This document shows, in pieces, positions 54,132 through 63,841 of a stretch of DNA of 64,000 nt. The notes under the pieces are model-generated. The model saw nothing but the letters and a program-made list of their open reading frames with translations. It was not told the origin of the DNA and made no database searches. A program made the translations under genes and the position numbers. Source of the DNA: Mycobacterium adipatum (lineage in GTDB: Bacteria > Actinomycetota > Actinomycetes > Mycobacteriales > Mycobacteriaceae); contig NZ_CP015596.1 of assembly GCF_001644575.1 (NCBI RefSeq), positions 3,472,001 through 3,536,000 on the forward strand, in the 5' to 3' direction. Each line of letters starts with the position of its first letter. Within the stretch, counting starts at the first letter, position 1.

Positions 54132-55292
54132 GTGCCCGACTCCAGCCCACCCAGCACCGACGAGCAGGTGCAGGAATGGTTCCTGCACCGCGGCCTGCCA
54201 CTGGTGCTGACCCGCAGGGTGCGCTCGCGTGCGTTGATCGAACGATCCGCCCCGATGATCAGCTCGGTCGGTGCGCTGACCGCGATGACGATGTTGTTGG
54301 CCGAGGTCACCGGGGAGGGCCCGAACTACGCCTATGCGCTGCGCCTGGGGATCATCGCGGCGGTGCTGCTGGCCGCCCCGTTCGTGCTCGTGGCGCTGCA
54401 CCGCCGATCCACCGCGCTCGGCGAGATGGCCCGGCGCTGGGGAGCCTGGGGCGTGATGGCCATCTTCGTGGTGGTGATGCCGGTGACGGTGAGCGGCTGG
54501 TCGAGCGCCGCGGCTGCCGAGGCACCGCTGTTCGTCCTGATCTCGCTGCTGGCGATCTGGTTGACCTACCTCGGCTTCGGGTCGATCGCGGCTTGGGCGT
54601 TCCGCTTCGCCTGGGTGCAACTGGGGGCGCTGGGCACCCTGATGAGCAGGGCGTTGCCGCTGCTCATGTTGACGGTGGTGGTGTACTTCACTGGCGAGCT
54701 GTGGCAGCTCTCGGCCCGGATGACACGTCAAAGACTGTGGGAGACAGTCGGATTCCTCGCAGTCGTGGCGCTGGTTTTCATGGTCACCACCATCCGCGAC
54801 GAAGTGCAGGCGCTGCGCGACGACCGTGCCGAACACACCGACGCCGGCGGCCTGCTCGCCGGCACACCGTTCACCGCCCCGGCCCGCACCCGCACCCCGC
54901 TGTCGCGGGCAGAGCAGATCAACGTGGTGGCGGTGATGGTGGTCTCCCAAGCCATTCAGGTGGTGTTGTTCACGGCCGGGCTGTTCGCGTTCTTCCTCGC
55001 ACTGGGGATCATCGCCATCCCCTATGACGTCACCGTCTTGTGGTCCAGCGAGGAGACCTGTCAGATCGGCCAACCGCCATGTGCGGGCACCTGGTTCGGC
55101 GTCCATATCCCGATACCGCAGACGGTGGTGCACACCTCGTTGTTCGTCGCCGTACTGTCCGGGCTGTATTTCACCGTGAGCACCAGCGTCGATCCGCTCT
55201 ACCGGCAGCGGTTCTTCGACCCGTTGATCGCCGATGTGGCGGTCAGCCTCGCCGGCCGCGACGCTTATCTGGAGGCCGAAGCCCGATCCTGA
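54132..55292 (+). CDS. Polytopic membrane protein, function unknown
   Basis: The 386-residue protein starts at GTG 54132 (VPDSSPPSTDEQ) and has about seven hydrophobic helices, for example LRLGIIAAVLLAAPFVLVAL, GVMAIFVVVMPVTV, LFVLISLLAIWLTYLGFG and VVLFTAGLFAFFLALGIIAI. A basic region RRVRSRALIERSA lies near the N-terminus. Two Cys in SSEETCQIGQPPCAGTWF sit in an external loop. It is divergent from the kinase gene by 81 bp. I do not recognise the family; it resembles uncharacterised actinobacterial membrane proteins. Confidence 0.75.
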   Translation: MPDSSPPSTDEQVQEWFLHRGLPLVLTRRVRSRALIERSAPMISSVGALTAMTMLLAEVTGEGPNYAYALRLGIIAAVLLAAPFVLVALHRRSTALGEMARRWGAWGVMAIFVVVMPVTVSGWSSAAAAEAPLFVLISLLAIWLTYLGFGSIAAWAFRFAWVQLGALGTLMSRALPLLMLTVVVYFTGELWQLSARMTRQRLWETVGFLAVVALVFMVTTIRDEVQALRDDRAEHTDAGGLLAGTPFTAPARTRTPLSRAEQINVVAVMVVSQAIQVVLFTAGLFAFFLALGIIAIPYDVTVLWSSEETCQIGQPPCAGTWFGVHIPIPQTVVHTSLFVAVLSGLYFTVSTSVDPLYRQRFFDPLIADVAVSLAGRDAYLEAEARS

Positions 55293-55330
55293 GTCTGTGT
55301 GATCGGCGTGCGCACCCTGTGAGGTGGCTC

Positions 55331-55336
55331 TACACT
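55331..55336 (+). promoter_or_regulatory. Candidate -10 hexamer for the DUF732 gene
   Basis: TACACT fits TANNNT and is followed by a leader of about 75 bases and then the DUF732 start with a GAAGGG ribosome binding site. No clear -35 box is visible, as is usual in mycobacteria. Confidence 0.35.
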
Positions 55337-55415
55337 TCCTACGCTGCGCATCACTCGGCGAATGTCCTGTGACCGGCAATCTACCTGCGCAACACGGGAT
55401 GAAGGGATGACACTC

Positions 55416-55706
55416 ATGAGGAAGCTGCTGCTCCCTGTTATCGCGGCGGCGTTCGCCGCGGGTCTCGGCCTCGCCGCTCCGGCCAGCGCCGACGAGACGA
55501 GCTACTTCACGGAACTGACCGATTACGGATATGGGGACACCTCACAAGAGGTTGCCCTGGATCTCGGCTACTCCATCTGCGAGGACCTCGCCAACGGTGT
55601 GCCCCAACAGGTTACGCTCGACGCGATCTACGAGAACACGAACGAGAACGTCGATGCCACCGACGCGACATTCCTGTACAAGGCCGCCATCGTGCACCTG
55701 TGCTGA
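55416..55706 (+). CDS. DUF732-family exported protein
   Basis: The 96-residue protein has a signal peptide (MRKLLLPVIAAAFAAGLGLA, cleavage after the ASA of PASADE). The mature domain is DUF732-like, with DYGYGDTSQEVALDLGYSICEDL and the late VHLC giving a two-Cys helical fold. Such proteins are common in mycobacteria and are secreted, with unknown function. ATG at 55416 is preferred because GAAGGG lies nine bases upstream. ATG at 55407 would sit on top of that site. Confidence 0.85.
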   Translation: MRKLLLPVIAAAFAAGLGLAAPASADETSYFTELTDYGYGDTSQEVALDLGYSICEDLANGVPQQVTLDAIYENTNENVDATDATFLYKAAIVHLC

Positions 55707-55716
55707 CTCCGAACGC

Positions 55717-56622
55717 TCACGCACGGTTTCGACTGCCGGCCCCCGGCGGTGAGATCGTTGCGCTGTCAATGACTCTGCCCCAGTTGGTCCCGGTCACGAC
55801 GAGTACGGCGCCGAGCGCACCGAGCGCGGTGACCGGGTCGCCGGCCAGCCCGACGCCGATGACCGCCGCCCACAGCGGCTCGGTGCCCAGCAGCAGGCTC
55901 ATCCGCGCCGGCGTGCTGTACCGCAGGGCCCACAGTTGGGCTCCGAACGCGAAGACGGTGCACACCAGCGCCAGGTAGCCGGTCAGCACCCAGTCCCATC
56001 CCGACATCTGCGGTAGTACCGCGAACTGTCCGAGTATCCCCGCGGGCACGGCCGTCAGCACCGACACGGTTACCAGTTGGACGAGCGTCACTGCCGCCGT
56101 GTCGAGCCGGCGTGACCGCTGCGATACCCGCGACATCACCGTGACGTGCACGGCGCGCAGCACCGCGGCGGTCGCGACCAGCAGATCGCCCGACCCGGGA
56201 AACGCGAAACCGCCGGCCTGGGTCAGCGCGATGCAGCCGAGGACGACCATCGCGGCGGCGCCATAGAACCGCCGCAGGACGGCCCGCCGGCCGCCCAGCA
56301 GCGGGGTGATGACAACGGTAAGCGCCATGATGAGGCCGGCGTTGGATGCCGATGTCCTTGTCACGCCGTAGGTTTCGCACAGACAGATGGCGGTCAGGAT
56401 GGTCCCGAACAACGCACCGGCAAGCAGTTCATCGCGCCCGATGCGGCCGATCCGCCGACCGAGCAGCACGGCGAGGACGAGAGCGGCGATGGCGAAGCGC
56501 AGGGCCAGGAAGGCGGGAACGCCACCTGGGGCGACGGCCTCCTTGGCGGCGAGATAGCTCGATCCCCACACCACGGCTACAGCCAGCAGCGTGAGATCGA
56601 CACGATAGCGGGTCACGGGCAT
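55717..56622 (-). CDS. EamA-family (DMT) transporter
   Basis: The 301-residue protein has ten hydrophobic helices in two EamA repeats (residues about 10-135 and 150-285). It begins with DLTLLAVAVVWGSSYLAAKEAV, continues with ALRFAIAALVLAVLLGRR and ASNAGLIMALTVVITPLLGG, and in the second repeat has TVFAFGAQLWALRYSTPARMSLLLGTEPLWAAV (in parts), typical of drug/metabolite exporters. ATG at 56622 was chosen, and GTG at 56637 is an alternative. It is divergent from a LysR gene with a short spacer, so that regulator probably controls it. Confidence 0.85.
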   Translation of the reverse strand: MPVTRYRVDLTLLAVAVVWGSSYLAAKEAVAPGGVPAFLALRFAIAALVLAVLLGRRIGRIGRDELLAGALFGTILTAICLCETYGVTRTSASNAGLIMALTVVITPLLGGRRAVLRRFYGAAAMVVLGCIALTQAGGFAFPGSGDLLVATAAVLRAVHVTVMSRVSQRSRRLDTAAVTLVQLVTVSVLTAVPAGILGQFAVLPQMSGWDWVLTGYLALVCTVFAFGAQLWALRYSTPARMSLLLGTEPLWAAVIGVGLAGDPVTALGALGAVLVVTGTNWGRVIDSATISPPGAGSRNRA

Positions 56623-56676
56623 GAGCCTGTCGCGCACCGACCCTTCAGTCCAGCTACTTCTTCTTTGCTAGAGCAG

Positions 56677-56682
56677 TAGACT
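56677..56682 (+). promoter_or_regulatory. -10 hexamer of leaderless promoter for the LysR gene
   Basis: TAGACT ends exactly six bases before the ATG at 56689. CTAC (56654-56657) and GTAG (56676-56679) are inverted around the spacer and may belong to a LysR site for the divergent EamA gene. Confidence 0.45.
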
Positions 56683-56688
56683 TTCTAA

Positions 56689-57597
56689 ATGGATGTCCTA
56701 CGGTTGCGGATGCTGCGCGAACTTGCCGATCACGGCACCGTCGCCGCGGTCGCCGATGTGCTGTGCCTGACACCGTCGGCGGTATCCCAGCAGCTCAAGA
56801 CCCTGCAACGAGAGGCCGGGGTCGCACTTCTGGAACCGGCCGGCCGGCGTGTGCGATTGACCGACGCCGGGCGGGTGCTCGTCGGGCACGCCGAGCGGGT
56901 GATCGCCGCCCTCGACCGCGCACAGGCCGAGATGGACAGCTACCGCACCACCGCGCGCGGTCAGGTGACGGTGTCCTTCTTCCCCTCGGGTGCGGCCATG
57001 CTGCTGGCGCCGCTGATCGTCACCTCCCGACCGCACGGCGTGGAGGTGATCGGCCGCGATATCGATGTGCCCGCCGCGCGGGCGCCGCAGCAACTGGCTG
57101 ATTTCGACGTGGTGGTCGTGCACCGCGACGAGCGCGACACCGTCCCCTGGGGCCCGAGATTCAGCTCCACGGTGTTGCTGCGCGAACCCCTCGACGTGCT
57201 GCTCCCGACGAACCACCCGCTGGCCGACCATGCGCACATCGAACTTTGCGAGCTGACCGACCAGGATTGGGTGGGGGTGGAAGGCGGCCTGATGGTCGAC
57301 GACGTGTTCAAGTCGATCGCCACCCTGACCGGCGTCACACCTCGGATCATCCAGCGGGTCAATGATTTCCGGGTTCTCGAAGAGCTCGTCCAAGCCGGCA
57401 TCGGGATTGCGTTGATACCCCGCTACGTGCGGCTGGCTCGTGACCTGGTGCGCCGGCCGATCAGCGATATCAGACTCGCCCGCCGCATCGAAGCGGTGGT
57501 GCGCACGGGGGCCGAGTCGCGACCTGCGATCGCACTGGTGCTGGCACAACTGCGCGCGATCGCGGACCTGGCCGCCGGTCAGTCGGTGAGTGAGTAG
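56689..57597 (+). CDS. LysR-family transcriptional regulator
   Basis: The 302-residue regulator has an N-terminal helix-turn-helix (about 1-60; MLRELADHGTVAAVADVLCL, TPSAVSQQLKTLQREAGVALLE), a linker helix (about 65-90) and a periplasmic-binding-like effector domain (about 95-300; VTVSFFPSGAAMLLAPLI, LLPTNHPLADH, LEELVQAGIGIALIPRY). It is divergent from the EamA transporter, a common arrangement for control of export genes. The inducer is unknown. Its end overlaps the convergent hypothetical gene by 19 bases. Confidence 0.9.
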   Translation: MDVLRLRMLRELADHGTVAAVADVLCLTPSAVSQQLKTLQREAGVALLEPAGRRVRLTDAGRVLVGHAERVIAALDRAQAEMDSYRTTARGQVTVSFFPSGAAMLLAPLIVTSRPHGVEVIGRDIDVPAARAPQQLADFDVVVVHRDERDTVPWGPRFSSTVLLREPLDVLLPTNHPLADHAHIELCELTDQDWVGVEGGLMVDDVFKSIATLTGVTPRIIQRVNDFRVLEELVQAGIGIALIPRYVRLARDLVRRPISDIRLARRIEAVVRTGAESRPAIALVLAQLRAIADLAAGQSVSE

Positions 57598-58202
57598 CTG
57601 TTCGCGAGGTCGTCCTGGAGCACACTTGCGGGCCGCGTGGTGGTGTCGACGACAATCGCCGACGACGGCACCCGCGTCTCATAGCGCCACCCCGACGGCA
57701 GGGACAATCGGTCGGCGAGTCCGGCGAGATCGTCCAGACCCAGCGTCGGGTCGACGGTCTGACTGTAGGTCTGCATGATCCAGCGCCTGTCGTCCGGATC
57801 GACCAACTCATACACCGGGCGGCCGGCGTCGAAGGTGAATACCGCTTTTCGGTCCACCCTGTTCTCGGTGTAGGCAGCCGGGTTCATCGACGCGAGTTGC
57901 ACCGTGGCCTGACGGTTCATCTCCAGGCCACCGAAGGTCTTGCGCTGCATCGATTCTCTGTCGGCTTTCCCGATGCCACTCATCAGCCAGTACCGGGGCC
58001 CGTTCAGGATCGCCGCGACGGCCCCGGCCTCCGCGGCAATCACCGTGGCGTCGAGCTCATCCCACAACTGCGCGGGACAGTCGTTGAGGCCGAAGGTGTT
58101 GTAGACCGTCGCTTCCGGACCGGACTCGGTGAGGTGAACCAACAGCACCTCGCCATAGCGCAGACCGAACACCCCGCTTTTCACCGCGACGTCGTCGGAC
58201 AC
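57579..58202 (-). CDS. Conserved hypothetical protein upstream of dop/downstream of mpa
   Basis: The 207-residue protein has no signal peptide or membrane helix. It carries VFGLRYGEVLLVHLTESGPEATVYNTFGLNDCP (in parts), followed by WLMSGIGKADRESMQRKTFGGLEMNRQATVQL and YTENRVDRKAVFTFDAGRPVYELVDPDDRRWIMQTYSQ (both in parts), with a single Cys. I recognise it only as conserved in actinobacteria, where such proteins are sometimes annotated as hypothetical. It is nine bp from the mpa end and may be cotranscribed with mpa. No catalytic motif is obvious. Confidence 0.7.
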   Translation of the reverse strand: MSDDVAVKSGVFGLRYGEVLLVHLTESGPEATVYNTFGLNDCPAQLWDELDATVIAAEAGAVAAILNGPRYWLMSGIGKADRESMQRKTFGGLEMNRQATVQLASMNPAAYTENRVDRKAVFTFDAGRPVYELVDPDDRRWIMQTYSQTVDPTLGLDDLAGLADRLSLPSGWRYETRVPSSAIVVDTTTRPASVLQDDLANSYSLTD

Positions 58203-58211
58203 GGCACGCCC

Positions 58212-60044
58212 CTACAGGTACTGCCCAAGGTTGGACTCGGTATCAATAGCACGGCTGGCGCTACTGCTCTTGCCGGTGACGAGCGTGCGGATGTAGACGA
58301 TCCGCTCACCCTTCTTGCCGGAGATACGGGCCCAGTCGTCGGGATTCGTGGTGTTCGGCAGGTCCTCGTTCTCGGCGAACTCGTCGACGATCGAATCCAG
58401 CAGATGCTGGATGCGCAGACCCTTCTGCCCGGTCTCCAGCACCGACTTGATGGCGTACTTCTTGGCCCGGTCCACGACGTTCTGGATCATCGCCCCGGAG
58501 TTGAAATCCTTGAAGTACATGACTTCCTTGTCACCGTTGGCATAGGTGACCTCCAGGAACCGGTTGTCGTCGATCTCGGCATACATCCGGTCGACGACCT
58601 TCTCGATCATCGTCTTGATGGTCAGGGCACGGTCGCCGGCGAACTCGTCGAGGTCATCGGTGTTGACCGGCAGGTTCTCGGTCAGATACTTCGAGAAGAT
58701 GTCCTGCGCGGCTTCGGCGTCGGGGCGTTCGATCTTGATCTTCACGTCCAGGCGGCCCGGCCGCAGGATGGCCGGGTCGATCATGTCCTCGCGGTTGGAG
58801 GCGCCGATCACGATGACGTTCTCCAAGCCCTCGACGCCGTCGATCTCGCTCAGCAGCTGCGGAACCACGGTGGTCTCCACATCGGAGCTCACGCCGGTGC
58901 CGCGGGTCCGAAAGATCGAGTCCATCTCGTCGAAGAAGACGATCACGGGCGTGCCCTCGGACGCCTTCTCCCGGGCGCGCTGGAAGATCAGCCGGATGTG
59001 CCGCTCGGTTTCACCCACGAACTTGTTGAGCAGTTCGGGACCCTTGATGTTGAGGAAGTAACTCTTGGCTTCCCGGGAGTCCTCGCCCCGCAGTTCGGCC
59101 ATCTTCTTGGCCAGCGAATTCGCGACGGCCTTGGCGATCAGCGTCTTACCGCAGCCGGGCGGACCGTAGAGCAGCACACCCTTGGGCGGACGCAACGAGT
59201 ATTCGCGGTAGAGGTCCTTGTGCAGGAACGGCAGCTCCACGGCATCGCGGATCTGCTCGATCTGGCGGGTCAGACCACCGATATCGCCGTAGCTGACGTC
59301 GGGGACCTCCTCAAGCACGAGATCCTCGACCTCGGCCTTCGGAATGCGCTCGAAGGCGTATCCGGCCTTGGTGTCCACCAGCAGCGAATCGCCGGGCCGC
59401 AGCTTGCGCGGCTTGTCGTCCTCGTCGAGCTCCGCCTCGACACCCTCGGGCAGGAACTCGGCGGCCACCAACGGTTCGGCCAGCCAGACGATACGTTCCT
59501 CATCGGCATGGCCGACGACGAGGGCGCGGTGCCCGTCGGACAGGATCTCGCGCAGCGTGCTGATCTCACCGACGGCCTCGAAGGTGCCCGCCTCCACGAC
59601 GGTCAGTGCCTCGTTGAGGCGGACCGTCTGGCCCTGCTTGAGGACACCGGCGTCGATATTGGGCGACAACGTCAGGCGCATCTTGCGGCCGGAGGTGAAG
59701 ACGTCGACGGTCTCGTCCTCATAGGTCGCCAGCAGCACCCCGTACCCGCTGGGCGGCTGACCGAGCCGGTCGACCTCCTCGCGCAGGGCGAGCAGTTGCT
59801 GGCGGGCCTCCTTGAGCGTGTCCATCAGCTTGGCATTGCGCGCGGCCAAGGAGTCGATGCGCGCCTCAAGCTGCTGCACGTCGCGGGCGGTACGCAACCC
59901 GCTGCCGGCCCCGACGGTGGCCTCGAGTTGTTCACGCAGGGCGGCCGCTTCGCGGCGCAACCTCTCCAGTTCAGCGGCGTCCGCCGCGGACAGGTTCGAC
60001 TCGTGGGGTGTTCCGAAACTCTCAGAACGCTCGGACTCACTCAT
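58212..60044 (-). CDS. mpa: Proteasome-associated AAA+ ATPase Mpa/ARC
   Basis: Mpa recognises Pup, unfolds the tagged protein and feeds it into the proteasome. The 610-residue protein has an N-terminal coiled coil (about 18-95; binds Pup), tandem OB domains (about 97-245) and an AAA+ domain. [19 protein letters not shown] is Walker [17 protein letters not shown] is Walker B, and [18 protein letters not shown] is the sensor/arginine-finger region. The C-terminus ends in the GQYL motif needed to open the proteasome gate. A GGGAGGGAG ribosome binding site precedes the ATG. Confidence 0.97.
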   Translation of the reverse strand: MSESERSESFGTPHESNLSAADAAELERLRREAAALREQLEATVGAGSGLRTARDVQQLEARIDSLAARNAKLMDTLKEARQQLLALREEVDRLGQPPSGYGVLLATYEDETVDVFTSGRKMRLTLSPNIDAGVLKQGQTVRLNEALTVVEAGTFEAVGEISTLREILSDGHRALVVGHADEERIVWLAEPLVAAEFLPEGVEAELDEDDKPRKLRPGDSLLVDTKAGYAFERIPKAEVEDLVLEEVPDVSYGDIGGLTRQIEQIRDAVELPFLHKDLYREYSLRPPKGVLLYGPPGCGKTLIAKAVANSLAKKMAELRGEDSREAKSYFLNIKGPELLNKFVGETERHIRLIFQRAREKASEGTPVIVFFDEMDSIFRTRGTGVSSDVETTVVPQLLSEIDGVEGLENVIVIGASNREDMIDPAILRPGRLDVKIKIERPDAEAAQDIFSKYLTENLPVNTDDLDEFAGDRALTIKTMIEKVVDRMYAEIDDNRFLEVTYANGDKEVMYFKDFNSGAMIQNVVDRAKKYAIKSVLETGQKGLRIQHLLDSIVDEFAENEDLPNTTNPDDWARISGKKGERIVYIRTLVTGKSSSASRAIDTESNLGQYL

Positions 60045-60189
60045 GTTGCGCTCCCTCCCGCACCGGATGTTGGTGCAGTAACAACTTCAACGCTACCGGC
60101 GATTCAGCCTTTGTGTGCGGTCTAGGAATTCGACACACCAGCAACGCTGTTAACCTCCTTGCTTAGCTTGCCCCATTGAAAGGACCACT
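60045..60189. other. Divergent spacer between mpa and an MTB12-like gene
   Basis: The 145-bp spacer holds the mpa ribosome binding site and, at its right end, the AAAGGA site of the MTB12-like gene. A short stem GCACC/GGTGC (60080 region) is present. No operator is recognisable. Confidence 0.3.
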
Positions 60190-60684
60190 GTGATCCTGAA
60201 ATCCCTCGCAATCGCCTTCGTCACCAGCGCCGCAGCGGCCGGCGCGGTAACTGCTGCGGCGACGGGCGTGTCGTCGGTTGCCGCCAGCGGCGCTCCCGCG
60301 ATCAGCCCCGTGGTGTGGGACACCCCGCTGCCGCAGGCACCCGCGCCCGAATTGCAGGCGCCGCTCACCCAGACGCTGAGCATCCTCGCCGGACCCGGCT
60401 CCTTCTCCGGCAAAGCCACCTACATCCAGGGCGGCATCGGCCGGATCGAGGCCGTGGCCGCCGACCGCGCCTACAACAACGCCGCGCGCGAAGGCAAGTT
60501 CCCGCTGACCTTCAACATCGCCGATATCGACGTCAACGGCCCGGTCGCCACGGCCAACGTCACGGCCACGGCCGCGACCGGGGGCACCGCGACGCAGCCG
60601 GTGACCTTCATCGCCGGCCCGAGCCCCACCGGCTGGCAGGTGTCCAAGCAGTCGGCACTCTCGCTGCTCTCAGCGGCGGGCTGA
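60190..60684 (+). CDS. Low-molecular-weight antigen MTB12-like secreted protein
   Basis: The 164-residue protein begins with a signal peptide (GTG start; ILKSLAIAFVTSAAAAGAV), then a Pro/Ala-rich stretch and an MTB12-type domain. YIQGGIGRIEAVAADRAYNNAA is followed by KFPLTFNIADIDVNGPVAT and VTFIAGPSPTGWQVSKQSALSLL. This matches the mycobacterial CFP-2/MTB12 family. GAAAGGAC is the ribosome binding site. It is a paralogue of the downstream lipoprotein gene, which ends with a related GAWQLTRVTADQLL. Confidence 0.85.
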   Translation: MILKSLAIAFVTSAAAAGAVTAAATGVSSVAASGAPAISPVVWDTPLPQAPAPELQAPLTQTLSILAGPGSFSGKATYIQGGIGRIEAVAADRAYNNAAREGKFPLTFNIADIDVNGPVATANVTATAATGGTATQPVTFIAGPSPTGWQVSKQSALSLLSAAG

Positions 60685-60696
60685 CCGCACGCGCCA

Positions 60697-61224
60697 ATGC
60701 GCCGCACGCCCATCGCGGTCCTGAGCGCCACCACGTTCGTGGTGGCGTTCGGACTGTCGGGCTGCGGCGCCGAGCCGATCCCGGCGGCACCCGAGACGTC
60801 TGCCTCCGCACCGGTGATCGGCACGCAATCTGCACCGCAGGCTCCGCTCCCGCCGCCCGAGGCATTGACCGGCGTCCTGACCCGACTGGCCGACCCCGCG
60901 GTTCCCGGTGAGCAGAAGATCGCCCTGGTGCAGTACGCCACGCCGGAGGATGGCGCGGCGCTCGACCGCTTCGCCCGGGCCACGGTGGACGGCGGGCTCG
61001 CCCCACTGATCTTCACGGCCACCGACCTGAGCTGGTCACCGACCGACTACGGCGATGTGGTGGCCACCGTCACGGCCAGTCCGGCCAACCCTGCCCCGGA
61101 CGCACGGCCCTTCACCTTCCCCATGCAGTTCACCCTCCACGAGGGCGCGTGGCAGCTGACCCGGGTGACCGCCGATCAGCTGCTCGAAATGGGACCGGTG
61201 CCGACCGGTGAGCCGCCGCGGTAG
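60697..61224 (+). CDS. lppK: Putative lipoprotein, LppK-like
   Basis: The 175-residue protein has a signal sequence ending in the lipobox LSGC (Cys about 23), so it is likely lipid-anchored outside the membrane. A Pro/Ala-rich linker is followed by a domain of about 100 residues (LADPAVPGEQKIALVQYATPE, FTATDLSWSPTDYGDVVATVT, FTLHEGAWQLTRVTADQL) homologous to MTB12. Its place beside mpa corresponds to LppK (Rv2116) in M. tuberculosis. The spacing of 12 bp to the upstream paralogue implies one transcript. Confidence 0.8.
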   Translation: MRRTPIAVLSATTFVVAFGLSGCGAEPIPAAPETSASAPVIGTQSAPQAPLPPPEALTGVLTRLADPAVPGEQKIALVQYATPEDGAALDRFARATVDGGLAPLIFTATDLSWSPTDYGDVVATVTASPANPAPDARPFTFPMQFTLHEGAWQLTRVTADQLLEMGPVPTGEPPR

Positions 61225-61238
61225 CCGTCGGGAGGCGG

Positions 61239-62111
<873 letters not shown>

Positions 62112-62151
62112 CTACGAATTGTTGTCGGCCCCCGGGCCTAGGCTGACAGCT

Positions 62152-62991
62152 ATGAGCGCGCCTGCAGCTGCCCGCACCGGTCGGCGGCCGGCCCTGTCGC
62201 CGTCACGGGCCAGCGATTTCAAGCAGTGCCCGCTGCTGTACCGGTTCCGGGCCATCGACCGACTGCCCGAGCCGGTCTCACCGGCCCAGCTGCGCGGCTC
62301 GGTGGTGCATGCCGCGCTCGAAGAGCTCTATGCGCTGCCGGCCGCCGAACGCATCCATGACACGGCGCTGACGCTGGTCGATCCGGCCCTGGACCGCGTG
62401 ATCGCCGAGGGCAGCGCAACCGGGCTGGTGCTGGAACCGGAACTGCGTGCCGAGCTGCTGCGTGACGCCCGCAAGCTGTTGTCGGGCTACTACCGCCTGG
62501 AGGATCCGACCCGATTCGACCCACACAGCTGCGAGCAACGCGTGGAGGTGGAGTTGCCCGATGGGACGCTGCTGCGCGGTTTCGTCGACCGGATCGACAT
62601 CGCCGCGACCGGTGAGATGCGGGTGGTCGACTACAAGACCGGTAAGTCACCCTCGGAGCTGTGGGCGCTGGCCGAAGCCAAGGCGCTGTTCCAGATGAAG
62701 TTCTATGCCGTGGCACTGTGGCGATCCCGCAGGGTGCTACCGGCCAAACTCCGATTGCTCTACCTCGCCGACGGTCAGGTCCTGGACTACTCCCCCGACC
62801 TCGATGAACTCATGCGCTTCGAGCGGACCCTGACCGCGATCTGGCGGGCGATCCAGGCCGCGGGTAGCACCGGTGATTTCCGGGCCACCCGGTCGAAGCT
62901 GTGCAACTGGTGCGCCCATCAGCCGATGTGCCCGGAATTCGGCGGTACGCCCCCGGCGTATCCGGGGTGGCCGGCGGAGCCTGCGGAGTGA
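62152..62991 (+). CDS. RecB-family exonuclease with an iron-sulfur site
   Basis: The 279-residue PD-(D/E)XK nuclease is of the AddB/Cas4-like type and corresponds to Rv2119. SRASDFKQCPLLYRFRAID has the first Cys, LRGSVVHAALEELYAL gives the conserved His, VVDYKTGKSPSELWALAEAK holds the catalytic Asp and Lys, and LCNWCAHQPMCPEFG completes the four-Cys 4Fe-4S site. It may act in DNA repair. TAGGCT ends seven bases before the ATG at 62152. It overlaps the next gene by four bases. Confidence 0.93.
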   Translation: MSAPAAARTGRRPALSPSRASDFKQCPLLYRFRAIDRLPEPVSPAQLRGSVVHAALEELYALPAAERIHDTALTLVDPALDRVIAEGSATGLVLEPELRAELLRDARKLLSGYYRLEDPTRFDPHSCEQRVEVELPDGTLLRGFVDRIDIAATGEMRVVDYKTGKSPSELWALAEAKALFQMKFYAVALWRSRRVLPAKLRLLYLADGQVLDYSPDLDELMRFERTLTAIWRAIQAAGSTGDFRATRSKLCNWCAHQPMCPEFGGTPPAYPGWPAEPAE

Positions 62992-63779
62992 GCGACTGTC
63001 ACTACCGGCGGATGGCCGAGTCCGACGGCTACCAGGTGTTCGAGTCGACCCCGGGTACCGCCAGCAACTGGGATGCCGCCATCCAGCACGGTTCGCCCCC
63101 GCTGGCGCTGTTGACCAGGGCCATCGAAGAGCTCTACCTCGACCGCCCCGAATTGCGGGTCGGACGGTTGGTGCTCGACATCCTGGGCGCGATCCCGGTG
63201 GCGCCGGTGAAGGTGCGGGCCTGGGTGGAGCGGCCCGGCGCCCGGATCACCATGGCGGTCGCCGAGATGCGCGCGGTACACGGTGCCGACCGGGCGCTGG
63301 CCCGGGTGAGTGCGTGGTTGCTGACCACCAGCGACACCGCCGATGCCGTCACCGATCGCCATCCGCCATTGGTGGAGGGCACGGCGATGGACAATCCGCA
63401 CGGTTGGATGGGGGCGCCCGGTTATCTGGAGACCGTGAGCTGGCGCAAGCAGCGGACCGCGCCGGGTGAGCCCGCCGTGGTCTGGATGAGTCCTCTTGTG
63501 CCACTTGTCGATTCCGAACCCCTCACCGACCTGCAACGGCTGGCCATGGTGGTCGACTCGGCCAATGGCGTCGGCGCCGCACTGGATCCCGACGAGTTCG
63601 TGTTCATGAACACCGACACCGCGGTGCATCTGCATCGCGCGCCGAGGGGAACCGACTTCGCGCTGCGCGCCCGGGGCTCGATCGGTCCGGACGGCATCGG
63701 GGTGACCACCGCCGATGTTTTTGACCGGCAGGGATTCATCGGAACGTCGGCGCAGACGCTGCTCGTGCAGCGAAGGTAG
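62988..63779 (+). CDS. Thioesterase-like (acyl-CoA hotdog) protein
   Basis: The protein has about 263 residues (GTG at 62988 overlapping the nuclease stop as GTGA; ATG at 63012 gives 255). It shows the double-hotdog thioesterase pattern: NWDAAIQHGSPPLALLTRAIEEL, RVGRLVLDILGAIPVAPVKVR and WVERPGARITMAVAEMR in the first half. VFMNTDTAVHLHRAPRGTDFALRARGS in parts and GVTTADVFDRQGFIGTSAQTLLVQ, a typical ending, occur in the second half. It probably acts on acyl-CoAs; the specificity is unknown. Confidence 0.85.
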   Translation: MSDCHYRRMAESDGYQVFESTPGTASNWDAAIQHGSPPLALLTRAIEELYLDRPELRVGRLVLDILGAIPVAPVKVRAWVERPGARITMAVAEMRAVHGADRALARVSAWLLTTSDTADAVTDRHPPLVEGTAMDNPHGWMGAPGYLETVSWRKQRTAPGEPAVVWMSPLVPLVDSEPLTDLQRLAMVVDSANGVGAALDPDEFVFMNTDTAVHLHRAPRGTDFALRARGSIGPDGIGVTTADVFDRQGFIGTSAQTLLVQRR

Positions 63780-63841
63780 GGGCCCGTGGCCGGACGTACG
63801 CTGGTCGGCAGTGACGGTGACCTGATGATCCGGGCGGAAGG

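Noticed and set aside
54051..55379. Upstream extension of the histidine kinase frame
   Set aside because: The extension overlaps the membrane protein gene on the other strand, is rich in Arg/His/Gln, and carries no domain. The kinase start at 54050 leads directly into the first membrane helix.
56581..56637. GTG at 56637 as start of the EamA transporter
   Set aside because: It is possible but less likely. The ATG at 56622 begins directly before the first helix, and the five extra codons add nothing typical of the family.
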